NCBI GenBank assembly: GCA_009774245.1
Contig: VSNM01000001.1
Span: 42,647 to 106,646 of the forward strand
Source of the DNA: Lachnospiraceae bacterium
Lineage (GTDB): Bacteria; Bacillota; Clostridia; Lachnospirales; Lachnospiraceae
Length of the DNA stretch: 64,000 bases
Direction of reading: 5' to 3'
Shown in pieces: positions 53,786 to 62,304 of this stretch; positions within the stretch are counted from its first letter, which is position 1, and each line of letters begins with the position of its first letter. The position numbers were made by a program, and so were the translations under genes. The notes under the pieces were generated by a model that was not told the DNA's origin, ran no database searches, and saw only the letters and a program-made list of their open reading frames with translations.

Positions 53786-54367
53786 ATGCCAATTAGTTTA
53801 TCAAAAGGACAGAAGGTCGATCTGACAAAGGGAAATCCAGGACTCAAAAAGATTATGGTGGGACTTGGATGGGATGTCAATGCGTTTGACTCCGGTGCGG
53901 ACTTCGACCTGGATGCGGCTGCATTTATGGTGGGGGCAAACGGCAAATGCCCGACAGAGAAGGAGTTTGTATTCTATGGAAATCTGGAGCACCCGAGCCA
54001 GTCTGTCAGGCACATGGGTGACAACCTGACAGGAGAAGGAGAGGGTGACGACGAGCAGATTGAGATCGAACTGGAAAAGGTTCCGGCCAATGTTGAGAAG
54101 ATCGCGTTTACCGTTACCATTTATGACGCGGATGCCAGAAGACAGAATTTCGGCCAGGTAGCAAACGCGTTTATCCGCATCGTGGATGAGACGACGAACG
54201 CAGAGCTGATCCGCTATGATCTTGGCGAGGATTTCTCAATCGAGACGGCAGTCGTTGTCGGGGAGCTCTACAGACATAACGGGGAGTGGAAGTTCAATGC
54301 CATCGGAAGCGGATTCCAGGGCGGACTCGCGGCACTCTGCGGGCATTATGGGATCGAGGTAGCATAG
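53786..54367 (+). CDS. terD: TerD-family calcium-binding stress protein 1
   Basis: This 193-residue protein has the TerD beta-sandwich with calcium-binding aspartates: GLGWDVNAFDSGADFDLDAA and GDNLTGEGEGDDEQIEI. TerD proteins bind calcium in the cytoplasm near the membrane and are needed for resistance to tellurite, phage and peptides. It is followed by two more copies in tandem. GGAGGAAAAAAGGT precedes the ATG. Confidence 0.95.
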   Translation: MPISLSKGQKVDLTKGNPGLKKIMVGLGWDVNAFDSGADFDLDAAAFMVGANGKCPTEKEFVFYGNLEHPSQSVRHMGDNLTGEGEGDDEQIEIELEKVPANVEKIAFTVTIYDADARRQNFGQVANAFIRIVDETTNAELIRYDLGEDFSIETAVVVGELYRHNGEWKFNAIGSGFQGGLAALCGHYGIEVA

Positions 54368-54378
54368 TAATGGAATAA

Positions 54379-54405
54379 TGGCGTCCTGTTTTGGAAAGGA
54401 CGCCA
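54379..54405 (+). other. Intergenic hairpin between terD copies
   Basis: TGGCGTCCT (54379-54387) pairs perfectly with AGGACGCCA (54397-54405). No T-tract follows, so it is more likely an mRNA-stabilising or processing hairpin than a terminator. Confidence 0.6.
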
Positions 54406-54434
54406 GGAATATAAAAAAAAGGAGGGAATAAAAG

Positions 54435-55016
54435 ATGCCAGTTAGTTTACAAAAAGGTCAGAAAGTCAGTCTCACAAAGGATAATCCGGGATTAAAGAAA
54501 GTTGTGGTAGGTCTTGGATGGGATGTCAATGCGTTTGATACAGGAGGGGACTTTGACCTGGATGCGGCAGCATTTTTGCTGAACGATACGGGGAAGGTAA
54601 GCGGTTCTGACGATTTTGTTTTTTATGGAAACCTTTCCCATCCATCAGGAAGCGTCGTGCACCAGGGAGACAATCTTACGGGTATCGGCGATGGGGATGA
54701 CGAGCAGATCAAGATCGACCTGTCAAAGGTTCCGGAGAATGTTACAAAGATTGCGTTTACAGTGACGATTTACGAGCCAGAGCAGAGAAAGCAGAATTTT
54801 GGCATGGTAAACAATGCATTTATCAGAATTTATAATGAGGAAAGTGGCGAGGAGATGCTGCGTTACGATCTCGGCGAGGACTTCTCGATTGAGACGGCGG
54901 CGGTATTCGGCGAGCTTTATAAGAGCGGCAGCGAGTGGAAGTTCAATGCAATTGGAAGCGGTTTCCAGGGCGGACTTGCAGCGCTCTGTGCAAATTTTGG
55001 CGTGGATGTGGAATAA
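54435..55016 (+). CDS. terD: TerD-family calcium-binding stress protein 2
   Basis: This 193-residue TerD paralogue keeps the calcium motifs FDLDAAAFLL and GDNLTGIGDGDDEQIKI and aligns with the preceding copy throughout, with about two thirds of positions alike by eye. It arose by tandem duplication. AAAGGAGGG precedes the ATG. Confidence 0.95.
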   Translation: MPVSLQKGQKVSLTKDNPGLKKVVVGLGWDVNAFDTGGDFDLDAAAFLLNDTGKVSGSDDFVFYGNLSHPSGSVVHQGDNLTGIGDGDDEQIKIDLSKVPENVTKIAFTVTIYEPEQRKQNFGMVNNAFIRIYNEESGEEMLRYDLGEDFSIETAAVFGELYKSGSEWKFNAIGSGFQGGLAALCANFGVDVE

Positions 55017-55033
55017 TAGGAGGGGAAATAGAG

Positions 55034-55627
55034 ATGTCAGTTAGTTTACAAAAAGGTCAGAAGGTTAGTTTGTCTAAGGATAACGCAGGACTTGCAAAGG
55101 TGATTGTCGGGCTGGGCTGGGATGAGGCAAAGCCGGCAAAGAGAGGTTTTTTTGCGCCGAAACCACAGCCGGTTGACTGTGACGCGTCCGCAATCATGTT
55201 GACGAATGGCAAGCTGGCTTCGCCCAGGGAGGATGTTGTCTATTTCAACAATCTTAAACATAAGACGGGCACAGTGCAGCATATGGGCGACAACCTGACA
55301 GGCGCAGGAGAGGGTGATGACGAGCAGATCATGATCGACCTGGCTTCCGTTCCGCAGCAGTACGACAAGATTGTCGTCGTGGTGACGATTTATCAGGCGG
55401 TACAGCGGAAACAGCATTTCGGGATGATCGAAAATGCGTTTATCCGTATCATGGATGCAAGAAACAACACGGAGCTGTGCAAATACAACTTGTCGGAGAA
55501 TTATGACAACATGACAGCAATGATTTTTGGTGAGATTTACAGAAATAACGGGGAGTGGAAATTCAATGCCGTAGGTCAGGCGACGACAGATCCGGGACTT
55601 GGGGAGTTGGTAAACAGGTTTATCTAA
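55034..55627 (+). CDS. terD: TerD-family protein 3, divergent
   Basis: This 197-residue TerD protein begins like the other copies (SLQKGQKVSLSKDNAGL), but the first calcium loop is changed: a PAKRGFFAPKPQPVDCD insert replaces the FDLDAAAF segment, leaving D and C in DCDASAIML. The second motif, GDNLTGAGEGDDEQIMI, is intact. So it may bind calcium differently. ATG at 55034 follows GGAGGGG; a longer frame from 54935 overlaps the previous gene and is rejected. Confidence 0.93.
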   Translation: MSVSLQKGQKVSLSKDNAGLAKVIVGLGWDEAKPAKRGFFAPKPQPVDCDASAIMLTNGKLASPREDVVYFNNLKHKTGTVQHMGDNLTGAGEGDDEQIMIDLASVPQQYDKIVVVVTIYQAVQRKQHFGMIENAFIRIMDARNNTELCKYNLSENYDNMTAMIFGEIYRNNGEWKFNAVGQATTDPGLGELVNRFI

Positions 55628-55656
55628 TATTAACGAAAATGAGGAGAAAATGAAAA

Positions 55657-58317
55657 ATGAAATTTAATGGACTAAGTGACAAAGAAGTCGAGCAGTCGCG
55701 CGGGCAATACGGCTCGAATGCGATTCCTGATTCGGAGCCTACCACCTTCTGGGAGGAATTTAAAGAGACCTTTGGGGACCCGATGATCAAAATCCTCCTG
55801 GCGATTGCGGCGCTGATGATCGTGATGTTCTTCTTTGGCTACGCGGAGATTTATGAGCCTCTGGGAACGATCGTGGCAGTGCTGGTAGTGGCTTTTGTGT
55901 CGGCAAAGACGGGCGTGGCAAGTGATACCAAGTACCGCGAACTCAAAGACAGCACCGAGAAGGACAAGTGTAAGGTGTACCGAAACGGAGTCGTGACTGT
56001 GATTGAGGTGGATGATGTCGTGGTTGGCGACAAGGTTCTGCTGCAGTCGGGTGATAAGGTTCCGGCGGACGGTATCCTGATCGACGGTTCGCTCAAGGTG
56101 GACAACTCCGCACTGAACGGAGAGGCGGAGGAGTGCAAGAAGACGGCGGCAGATCCGAGCGTGCAACTTGCGGACGACATCACGGGCGACACGTTTGTGG
56201 ACAAGTATTCCCTGTTCCGCGGCGCGGTGATCTTTGACGGAGAGGGCATTCTCGATGTCAGAAAGGTCGGCTTAAAGACCATGATGGGTAAGATGGCCGA
56301 GGAGATGCAGGAGGATGAGCCGGATTCTCCGTTAAAGGTGAAGCTCGCAAAGCTGGCAAAGCAGATCTCGACCTTTGGTTACATCGGTGCGATTGTGATC
56401 GCGCTGTTTTACCTGGCGCATGCGATTCTTGTATTTGACGGTGGCGCTGCGGGGTATTTCGCACAGCCGATACCGGATATTATCAAGAACGTGATCGACG
56501 CGGTTTCTCTGGCAGTCGTGATCGTTGTCTGTGCGGTGCCTGAGGGACTTCCACTGATGATCTCTCTCGTGCTGATGCAGAATACAAGTAAGATGCTCGA
56601 CCACAATGTACTTGTCAGAAAGGCGGAAGGTATCGAGACCGCGGGTTCATTAAATATTCTCTTCAGTGATAAGACAGGTACGATCACAAAGGGTTCGCTG
56701 GAGGTGGTTGATTTCTTCTGTGCGGATGGAAATTCGATCGATATACCTCAGTTGAGCAAGCACAGCAAAGTGAAAGGGCTGATCGATCTTGCGATCGGCA
56801 AAAATACACAGTCCATGTTTGACGCCTCACATAAGGTAATCGGCGGTAACGCCACAGACCAGGCATTGATGAAGTTTATCGGCGAGGATACGTTCCGGGC
56901 GCTTGCGGCAAACACAGAATATGTGGTCACTGCGCAGCAGGGATTCAATTCGACGAACAAGTTTAGCCAGGCAAGGATTGACAATGTGGGTAAGACCTTC
57001 TACAAAGGTGCGCCGGAGCGGCTTCTTGCGGCTGCGACAAAATATCTGGACGCGGACGGCAATGTCAGGGATATTGACAAGGCTGTGCTGGACAGAAAGA
57101 TTGACGAGCTGGCCGCGAAGGCGATGCGTGTGCTGGCATTTGGTTATTCCGAGAGCTCGCTCGTGGAGAGCAGGATCAATGACGATATTGTCATCATCGG
57201 TCTGGTGGGCATCAGGGACGACGTGAGACCTGAGGCGCGCGACGCGATCAAGGAAGTGCAGGACGCAGGTATCCAGGTCGTTATGATTACCGGTGACAGG
57301 CTTGAGACGGCAGTGGCGATTGCGAAGGACGCTGGTCTGTTGAAGAGCAATGATGAGATGGCGCTCTCCTCGGCACAATTAAATGAGATGTCCGATGAGG
57401 ATGTGAAGAAGATCATACCGAAGATCAGGGTGATCGCGCGTGCGCTTCCGACGGATAAATCCCGTATGGTAAGGCTCTGCCAGGAGATGAATCTGGTAGT
57501 GGGTATGACGGGTGACGGCGTGAACGATTCGCCTGCGTTAAAGCGCGCCGATGTCGGCTTTGCGATGGGCAGCGGTACAGAGGCGGCCAAGGAGGCAGGT
57601 AAGATCGTGATTCTCGATGACAACTTCAAGTCGATCAAGGACGCGATTCTCTATGGCCGAACGATTTATCACAATATCTTGAAATTCTGCAAGTTCCAGC
57701 TGGTGATTAATGTGACAGCGGTCATTGTAAGCGCGATCGCGCCGTTCTTTGGAGTGGATGAGCCGCTGAAGGTTACGCATCTGCTGTTTGTAAATCTTGT
57801 CATGGACAGTCTCGGTGCGATCATGCTCGGCAACGAGCCGGCGCTCGAAAAGTATATGCGCGAGAAGCCAAGGCGCAGGGATGAGAGCATTGTGAGCAAG
57901 CCGATGATGGCTCAGATCCTGACGATGGGACTGTGGCTGACGATCATAAGCTTTGTCTATTTGAAAGCACCGTTTTTTGTAGGGTTGTTTGCGAATGAAG
58001 AGCAGCATCTGACAGGGTATTTTGTACTGTTTATCGTCAGTGCGCTGTGCAACGGCTTCAATGTCAGGGATGACGGATTTGGCATTTTTAAGGGACTCGA
58101 TCAGAACACGGGATTTTTGAAGGTATTTTTCCTGATTATCCTGGTACAGTTTGTGATTGTAAATGCAGCATTGATTCCGATACCGGTGTTTACATGGATT
58201 GGCAACATGTTTAGCTGCTATCCGTTTGGCATTGCGGGCTGGGCAGCAGTTGTAGTGCTCTCGATTACGATGATTCCGGTAGATATGATCAGAAAGATGG
58301 TCGTCAACAGGAAGTAA
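55657..58317 (+). CDS. Calcium-transporting P-type ATPase (PMCA type)
   Basis: This 886-residue P2-type ATPase carries the phosphorylation site D338 in FSDKTGTITKG, VPEGLPL (294-300) in membrane helix 4, the nucleotide domain KGAPER, and the hinge MTGDGVNDSPALKRADVGFA. Ten membrane helices are expected, ending near the C terminus. The actuator loop reads NGEAEE (154-159) in place of the usual TGES. It pumps calcium out of the cytoplasm. Its place right behind three TerD calcium-binding proteins fits a role in the same stress response. A weak terminator follows. Confidence 0.95.
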   Translation: MKFNGLSDKEVEQSRGQYGSNAIPDSEPTTFWEEFKETFGDPMIKILLAIAALMIVMFFFGYAEIYEPLGTIVAVLVVAFVSAKTGVASDTKYRELKDSTEKDKCKVYRNGVVTVIEVDDVVVGDKVLLQSGDKVPADGILIDGSLKVDNSALNGEAEECKKTAADPSVQLADDITGDTFVDKYSLFRGAVIFDGEGILDVRKVGLKTMMGKMAEEMQEDEPDSPLKVKLAKLAKQISTFGYIGAIVIALFYLAHAILVFDGGAAGYFAQPIPDIIKNVIDAVSLAVVIVVCAVPEGLPLMISLVLMQNTSKMLDHNVLVRKAEGIETAGSLNILFSDKTGTITKGSLEVVDFFCADGNSIDIPQLSKHSKVKGLIDLAIGKNTQSMFDASHKVIGGNATDQALMKFIGEDTFRALAANTEYVVTAQQGFNSTNKFSQARIDNVGKTFYKGAPERLLAAATKYLDADGNVRDIDKAVLDRKIDELAAKAMRVLAFGYSESSLVESRINDDIVIIGLVGIRDDVRPEARDAIKEVQDAGIQVVMITGDRLETAVAIAKDAGLLKSNDEMALSSAQLNEMSDEDVKKIIPKIRVIARALPTDKSRMVRLCQEMNLVVGMTGDGVNDSPALKRADVGFAMGSGTEAAKEAGKIVILDDNFKSIKDAILYGRTIYHNILKFCKFQLVINVTAVIVSAIAPFFGVDEPLKVTHLLFVNLVMDSLGAIMLGNEPALEKYMREKPRRRDESIVSKPMMAQILTMGLWLTIISFVYLKAPFFVGLFANEEQHLTGYFVLFIVSALCNGFNVRDDGFGIFKGLDQNTGFLKVFFLIILVQFVIVNAALIPIPVFTWIGNMFSCYPFGIAGWAAVVVLSITMIPVDMIRKMVVNRK

Positions 58318-58337
58318 AAGGATTTTGTACAGAGGGA

Positions 58338-58368
58338 AAAGGGGCTGTCGGGAAAGGACAGTCCCTTT
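58338..58368 (+). terminator. Terminator-like hairpin after the calcium ATPase
   Basis: AAAGGGGCTGTC (58338-58349) pairs with GACAGTCCCTTT (58357-58368) with one mismatch. Only three T residues end the stem, so read-through to the HAD gene is likely. Confidence 0.65.
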
Positions 58369-58398
58369 CGCTGTGCATGGCAGTCTGGATGATTTGAA

Positions 58399-59247
58399 GT
58401 GGAGACAGAAATGATTGTATTTCATACGGATTTGGATAATACGCTGATCTATTCATATAAGCATGATATCGGAAGAGAAAAGCGCTGCGTCGAGATTTAT
58501 CAGGGGCGGGAGATCTCGTTTGTCACGCAGGAGACGTATCAGCTTTTACAGAGATTTTCTAAACAGAAAGATCAGGTTATGATTGTGCCGACTACAACGA
58601 GAACGATTGAGCAGTATCAGCGGATTGATTTGGGGGTTGGCGGTTTTCAATATGCTCTTGTCTGCAATGGCGGGGTGTTGCTTGTCAATAACAGTTGTGA
58701 CCGGTCCGGCGGGATGCTGGCAATAATGCAGGAAGATGAGAACTGGTACAGGGACTCTTTGGAAATGATACAGGACAGTGTGGGTGAGTTGCACAGGGTA
58801 CTGGAGATATTGAGCAGGGATTCGCGCAGGAACTTTGAGCTGCGTTTTATCAGGGAACTGTTTGTGTTTACAAAATGTGAGGAGCCAGAGGTGGTTGTCG
58901 CAGATCTGAAAAAGGTTCTGGATGAGCGAAGGGTAGATGTTTTCAACAATGGTGTGAAAGTGTATGTCGTGCCGAAAGCCTTGAATAAGGGAAGGGCAGT
59001 TGAGCGGTTCAGGGAGTATATCGGCGCTGATTATGTGATCGCGGCGGGTGACAGTGAATTTGATATTTCCATGCTGGAGGCGGCTGATCTGGGACTTGCG
59101 CCGACGGAGCTTGCGCAGCGCTATCCTTTTTCATGTAATGTGCACAGGCTGTCAGGAGAGAAGATCTTTGCAGAGATGGTGCTTGAAAATGTGTATGAAC
59201 GATTGATATACGATTCCCAATATCAGGAAAGGGTGCCTGATCAATAG
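58399..59247 (+). CDS. HAD-superfamily phosphatase of the Ter cluster
   Basis: This 282-residue cytosolic HAD hydrolase has motif I DLDNTLI with nucleophile D11, motif II TTTRT, a lysine K-N-K-G region (ALNKGRAVERF) as motif III and motif IV AAGDSEFDISML. A cap of the sucrose-phosphatase/Cof type lies between. It is a standard member of the Ter biosynthetic module and should dephosphorylate its product or precursor. It lies 81 bases after the calcium ATPase and ends in a bidirectional terminator. Confidence 0.88.
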   Translation: METEMIVFHTDLDNTLIYSYKHDIGREKRCVEIYQGREISFVTQETYQLLQRFSKQKDQVMIVPTTTRTIEQYQRIDLGVGGFQYALVCNGGVLLVNNSCDRSGGMLAIMQEDENWYRDSLEMIQDSVGELHRVLEILSRDSRRNFELRFIRELFVFTKCEEPEVVVADLKKVLDERRVDVFNNGVKVYVVPKALNKGRAVERFREYIGADYVIAAGDSEFDISMLEAADLGLAPTELAQRYPFSCNVHRLSGEKIFAEMVLENVYERLIYDSQYQERVPDQ

Positions 59248-59261
59248 ATCACGCACCCTTT
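59228..59261. terminator. Bidirectional terminator between HAD and AIM24 genes
   Basis: AAAGGGTGCCTGATC (59228-59242) pairs with GATCACGCACCCTTT (59247-59261) with one mismatch and a short loop. It covers the end of the HAD gene and serves both convergent operons. Confidence 0.88.
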
Positions 59262-59267
59262 GATGGT

Positions 59268-59999
59268 TTAGTTTGGCCGGTGCCCGAGCCGTCCGCCGTC
59301 CATGCCGAGACTGATGCCGCTCTCGCGCTCATTTGGCTGTATGATGACTGTGACGGGCTGATTAGGGTTCCACTCAAAGCTGTAGGATTCGCCTGATGCC
59401 TGGCCGATAAAGGTTTTCCAGTTCACGTCCATCTTGACATCGGGATCGCAGTAGCCGTTCCCCATCCAGCATACAACGGCGTCGGGATCGACGGCGAGCG
59501 TGGAGCGTGTCTGGATATTGCTCAGCACGATCGGGTTTCCGTCAATTAAGATCGCAACATACGCGTTGGGGCCTTCCCCTGTCAGGGTTGAGGTGGCAAG
59601 CCCCTTCTGGGAGATGACACCGCAGCCGATGAAGCGCACATCGTACTTGCAGTCCGGTGTAAAGGCCAGGATATTCTCAGACTCAATTGAGAGGACTTCA
59701 CCTGGCTGGAGCTGATAGACAACCACATGCTGGGCGTGGTTTGCATAGTATGTAACACTGTCCCCGTTCATCATGACTTTCATGAGGGGGAGATTTTCAC
59801 CTGTCACGCGGCGCATGAGCGAGCCTAAGAGCGCCTGACCGGCGTTTTGCTGCGGCCCGAGCAGCAGCTTTTCGAACTTATAATTTTTCGCTCCGCCGTT
59901 CTCACCGCAGATAAAGGAGCCTGCCTTGGTGAACAGGACGCCGCTTCCGCGGCATGTTACTTTCAGGGTTAATTCGTTAATCACTTCAAATGTCAACAT
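59268..59999 (-). CDS. AIM24-family protein
   Basis: This 243-residue beta-rich protein is of the AIM24/TIGR00266-like family: GSGVLFTKAGSFICGENGGA near the N terminus, LKVMMNGDSV-type strands (LPLMKVMMNGDSVTYYANHA), LQPGEVLSIESENILAFTP and TLAVDPDAVVCWMGNG. AIM24 proteins associate with membranes and are frequent near Ter genes. Function unknown. It is encoded behind the proline-rich TerD gene on the same strand with a gap of 122 bases. Confidence 0.87.
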   Translation of the reverse strand: MLTFEVINELTLKVTCRGSGVLFTKAGSFICGENGGAKNYKFEKLLLGPQQNAGQALLGSLMRRVTGENLPLMKVMMNGDSVTYYANHAQHVVVYQLQPGEVLSIESENILAFTPDCKYDVRFIGCGVISQKGLATSTLTGEGPNAYVAILIDGNPIVLSNIQTRSTLAVDPDAVVCWMGNGYCDPDVKMDVNWKTFIGQASGESYSFEWNPNQPVTVIIQPNERESGISLGMDGGRLGHRPN

Positions 60000-60121
60000 C
60001 GATGGATACTCCTTTTTCTTATTTGGAATCTGTTCGAAAACAATCTATGTATTTTAATCTATGTATTTTAATTCGTCTATTTTTGAACAGCTTTCCATTA
60101 TCAATTGTTTTATAAAATGTT

Positions 60122-61093
60122 TTAAACAACCTGTACGCCATATAGTTCGCACAGCCCTGCGAGGTCTCTTGCGACGCCGTTTCCGACAGCGTTGAATTTC
60201 CATGCGCCGTTGTGCAGGTAGAGCTCGCCGATCATCATGGAAATCACATTGTTGTAATATTCTGTCATCAGGAAGCTCACAAGTTCCTTTCCGGACGAAT
60301 CCATGATTCGCACATAGGCGTCCTTGAGCATTCCAAAATGAAGCCTTTTTTCCAGCGCATCATTGATGGTCAGGACAAAGACGATTTTTTTGACCTGTGG
60401 GTTCAGCCGGGTAAAATCGATCTGTACCATTTCGCGGTCTGTACCGCCTTCCACAAATCGGGTGCTCTGGTCGGGACTGACTGCCTGGCCGTAAAACACA
60501 AACCAGGAATCGCCGATGACCTTTCCGTCCGCACCGAGCAGAAACGCCGACACGTCGACATCGCACCGCGCATCCGTGACATTCCAGCCAAAGCATGCAT
60601 TGACAGCGTTCAGCGCCGTGTTGGAGAGCAGCGTCTTTTGTCCTTTCTGCACCTTGTTAGAGAGCGGCGGGACAGGTCTTGTGGCAGGCATGCCGGGTGT
60701 GCTTGCAGTATTCTGCTGCCCTGCGGTTAGCGCGGGCTGGACATTCTGCGGCTGCCTTGGGGGGCGGTTCTGTGATTGACCGAATGATGGCTGCGCGGGC
60801 GGTCTGTTCTGCGGCTGGCCATACGGCGGCTGTTGCCCCTGGTTCTGCGATTGTTCAAGCTGCGGATGTTGGGACGGTCTGTTCTGCGACTGACCTTGTG
60901 ATTGTCCATACTGCGGCGGCTGGGGCGGTCTGTTTTGGGTCTGGGAGACCGGATTCTGCACCCCGCCCCCTGTATTTTTGATGAGCGTCATGATGTTGCC
61001 CTGATTTTTTACACTTTGCGGCTCAGGTTTATTGATTGATAAGATCGAATCGCGGTTCATGACACCGGTTGATTTTGTTGCTGTGTTGATCAT
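60122..61093 (-). CDS. TerD-domain protein with Pro/Gln-rich N-terminal repeats
   Basis: This 323-residue protein starts with about 50 residues of unique sequence, then a Pro/Gln/Asn/Ser-rich region of about 90 residues built from QNRPPxQP- and GQSQNRP-like repeats, and ends with a TerD domain (NAVNACFGWNVTDARCDVDV, VQIDFTRLNPQVKKIVFVLT, GELYLHNGAWKFNAVGNG). The usual FDLDAAAF calcium motif is reduced to CDVDVSAF and the GDNLTG loop is EGGTDREMV, so calcium binding is doubtful. ATG at 61093 follows ACGGAGG. It is divergent in orientation from the main Ter operon. Confidence 0.9.
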   Translation of the reverse strand: MINTATKSTGVMNRDSILSINKPEPQSVKNQGNIMTLIKNTGGGVQNPVSQTQNRPPQPPQYGQSQGQSQNRPSQHPQLEQSQNQGQQPPYGQPQNRPPAQPSFGQSQNRPPRQPQNVQPALTAGQQNTASTPGMPATRPVPPLSNKVQKGQKTLLSNTALNAVNACFGWNVTDARCDVDVSAFLLGADGKVIGDSWFVFYGQAVSPDQSTRFVEGGTDREMVQIDFTRLNPQVKKIVFVLTINDALEKRLHFGMLKDAYVRIMDSSGKELVSFLMTEYYNNVISMMIGELYLHNGAWKFNAVGNGVARDLAGLCELYGVQVV

Positions 61094-61160
61094 GATGTTC
61101 CTCCGTTTTGGGAATGATAAATTGTATTGTGCAAACTGCGCTGTATTTCCGGACAGTTCC

Positions 61161-61706
61161 TTATGAAAGCAAATCAGCAATATGGATATGAAAGTCCTCA
61201 TAAATGCATACTGGGATATCATCTTCGAAATTATACTGGTTTGACCGCTCTTCCCGCTCAAAGTCATAGACCATAACAGTATTCTTCTGCGGGTTTACAA
61301 TCCAATATTCCCGGACATTGGCAGTGCGGTATTTAAACAGTTTCACAGCATAATCATTTTGCGGGTTTGTCGGGGAAGTGATCTCAATAATCCAGTCGGG
61401 AGCTCCGTTACAACCCTTTTCAGTCAGTTTGTTTTTGTCACAGATCACGGAGATATCCGGTTCGACATAATTGATGTCATCCTCGTTTAGAAATACTGCA
61501 AACGGGGCAGGAAATACTTCGCAGGAACCATGATGTTTTTTTATATGTTCCCGGATCTCACCTGCCAGATTCATAAGAATGCGTTGATGATTCATACTGG
61601 GAGGCACCATCATATACATTCTGCCATCGATCAGTTCTGCCCGCTGACCGTCCGGAAGGGCATAAATATCATCAATTGTGTATACTTTTTCCTGTGTCAG
61701 TGCCAT
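61161..61706 (-). CDS. Uma2-family restriction-endonuclease-fold protein
   Basis: This 181-residue Uma2 (DUF820) protein carries YTIDDIYALPDGQRAELIDG, VEPDISVICDKNKLTEKGC, PDWIIEITSPTNPQNDYAVK and VREYWIVNPQKNTVMVYDF. It closely follows the pattern of the gene at 38667. The D of EPDI and E of IIEI are the presumed metal ligands. ATG at 61706 follows AGAGAGG with long spacing. It lies upstream of the TerD gene on the same strand but probably is not part of the Ter system. Confidence 0.88.
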   Translation of the reverse strand: MALTQEKVYTIDDIYALPDGQRAELIDGRMYMMVPPSMNHQRILMNLAGEIREHIKKHHGSCEVFPAPFAVFLNEDDINYVEPDISVICDKNKLTEKGCNGAPDWIIEITSPTNPQNDYAVKLFKYRTANVREYWIVNPQKNTVMVYDFEREERSNQYNFEDDIPVCIYEDFHIHIADLLS

Positions 61707-61831
61707 AGAAATCGATTCCTCTCTGATAGTGGTCATATCCGTTTCTCTGTTCGCATTTCAAATATGTCTTAGTAATTATATATCATAAAATGAAAAAAAT
61801 ATAGTGCATTTTAGAATTTTAAGAATTTATA

Positions 61832-61968
61832 TGTTACAGTTCAGCGTAGGACTTCGCACTACGCTGCGAAGTCTGTGAGAAAGCATGGAGGTTGAGATGC
61901 ATCAAGCCACCACGAAGTGGTTTTGCATGGCTTGATGCGTTACAGTTCGGCAAGGCTGAACTGTAACA
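61832..61968 (+). repeat. Palindromic two-hairpin element, family 2
   Basis: Ends TGTTACAGTTCAG (61832-61844) and CTGAACTGTAACA (61956-61968) pair perfectly. Inside, GGACTTCGCA (61849-61858) pairs with TGCGAAGTCT (61865-61874), then the linker GTGAGAAAGCATGGAGGTTG, then CATCAAGCCA (61900-61909) pairs with TGGCTTGATG (61928-61937), topped by CCAC-GAA-GTGG. The plan, the linker and the GAA loop match the element at 36642-36774. The rest of the 401-base gap (61707-62107) holds no gene. Confidence 0.87.
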
Positions 61969-62107
61969 TTTATATATAATGCATGGTGCGAACGAAGGCA
62001 GAAAAAGTCATTTTTTATTGAAGTTTAAGAATAGTATGTTATTATATTTTTAGAGCAGGACAAATCGTTTTGGCAGAGAACTGGAAGCGTAACAGAGGTG
62101 AATGACT

Positions 62108-62278
62108 ATGGGAAAAGTTTATGATGGAATCATTGGTATTGCGGTAGGAGATGCAATGGGTGTACCTGTTGAATTTACACCCAGGGAGGAACTTGCAAAA
62201 TCCCCTGTTACAGGAATGGAGGGCTATGGGGTCTCGGCGAGTGGTGGAGAAGGGTATCCCCCTGCTTTGACTGAATAA
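62108..62278 (+). pseudogene. ADP-ribosylglycohydrolase (DraG-type) gene truncated by a repeat
   Basis: The frame encodes 56 residues. The first 41 (MGKVYDGIIGIAVGDAMGVP, then VEFTPREEL, then SPVTGMEGYG) are the start of a DraG-type ADP-ribosylglycohydrolase, which removes ADP-ribose from proteins. After that the frame enters a family 1-like repeat and ends SASGGEGYPPALTE. More than 200 residues including the metal-binding sites are absent and not found downstream. The junction between homologous sequence and repeat lies near 62230. Confidence 0.8.
62230..62271 (+). repeat. Family 1-like hairpin at the DraG breakpoint
   Basis: CGGCGAGTGG...GGAGAAGGGTATCCCCCTGCT follows the second hairpin of family 1 (CGGCGAGTAGG, GAGAAGGNCATTCCCCTGCTCG) with a few changes. 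The first hairpin is missing. Confidence 0.65.
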
Positions 62279-62304
62279 AATATAGAATGAAAAAGGAGAA
62301 CAAC

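Noticed and set aside
54935..55033. Longer N terminus for the third terD gene
   Set aside because: It overlaps the second terD gene in another frame and adds non-homologous residues; ATG at 55034 matches the other copies.
57538..58425. 295-residue open frame antisense to the calcium ATPase end
   Set aside because: Histidine- and arginine-rich shadow composition with no start site; the ATPase is unambiguous.
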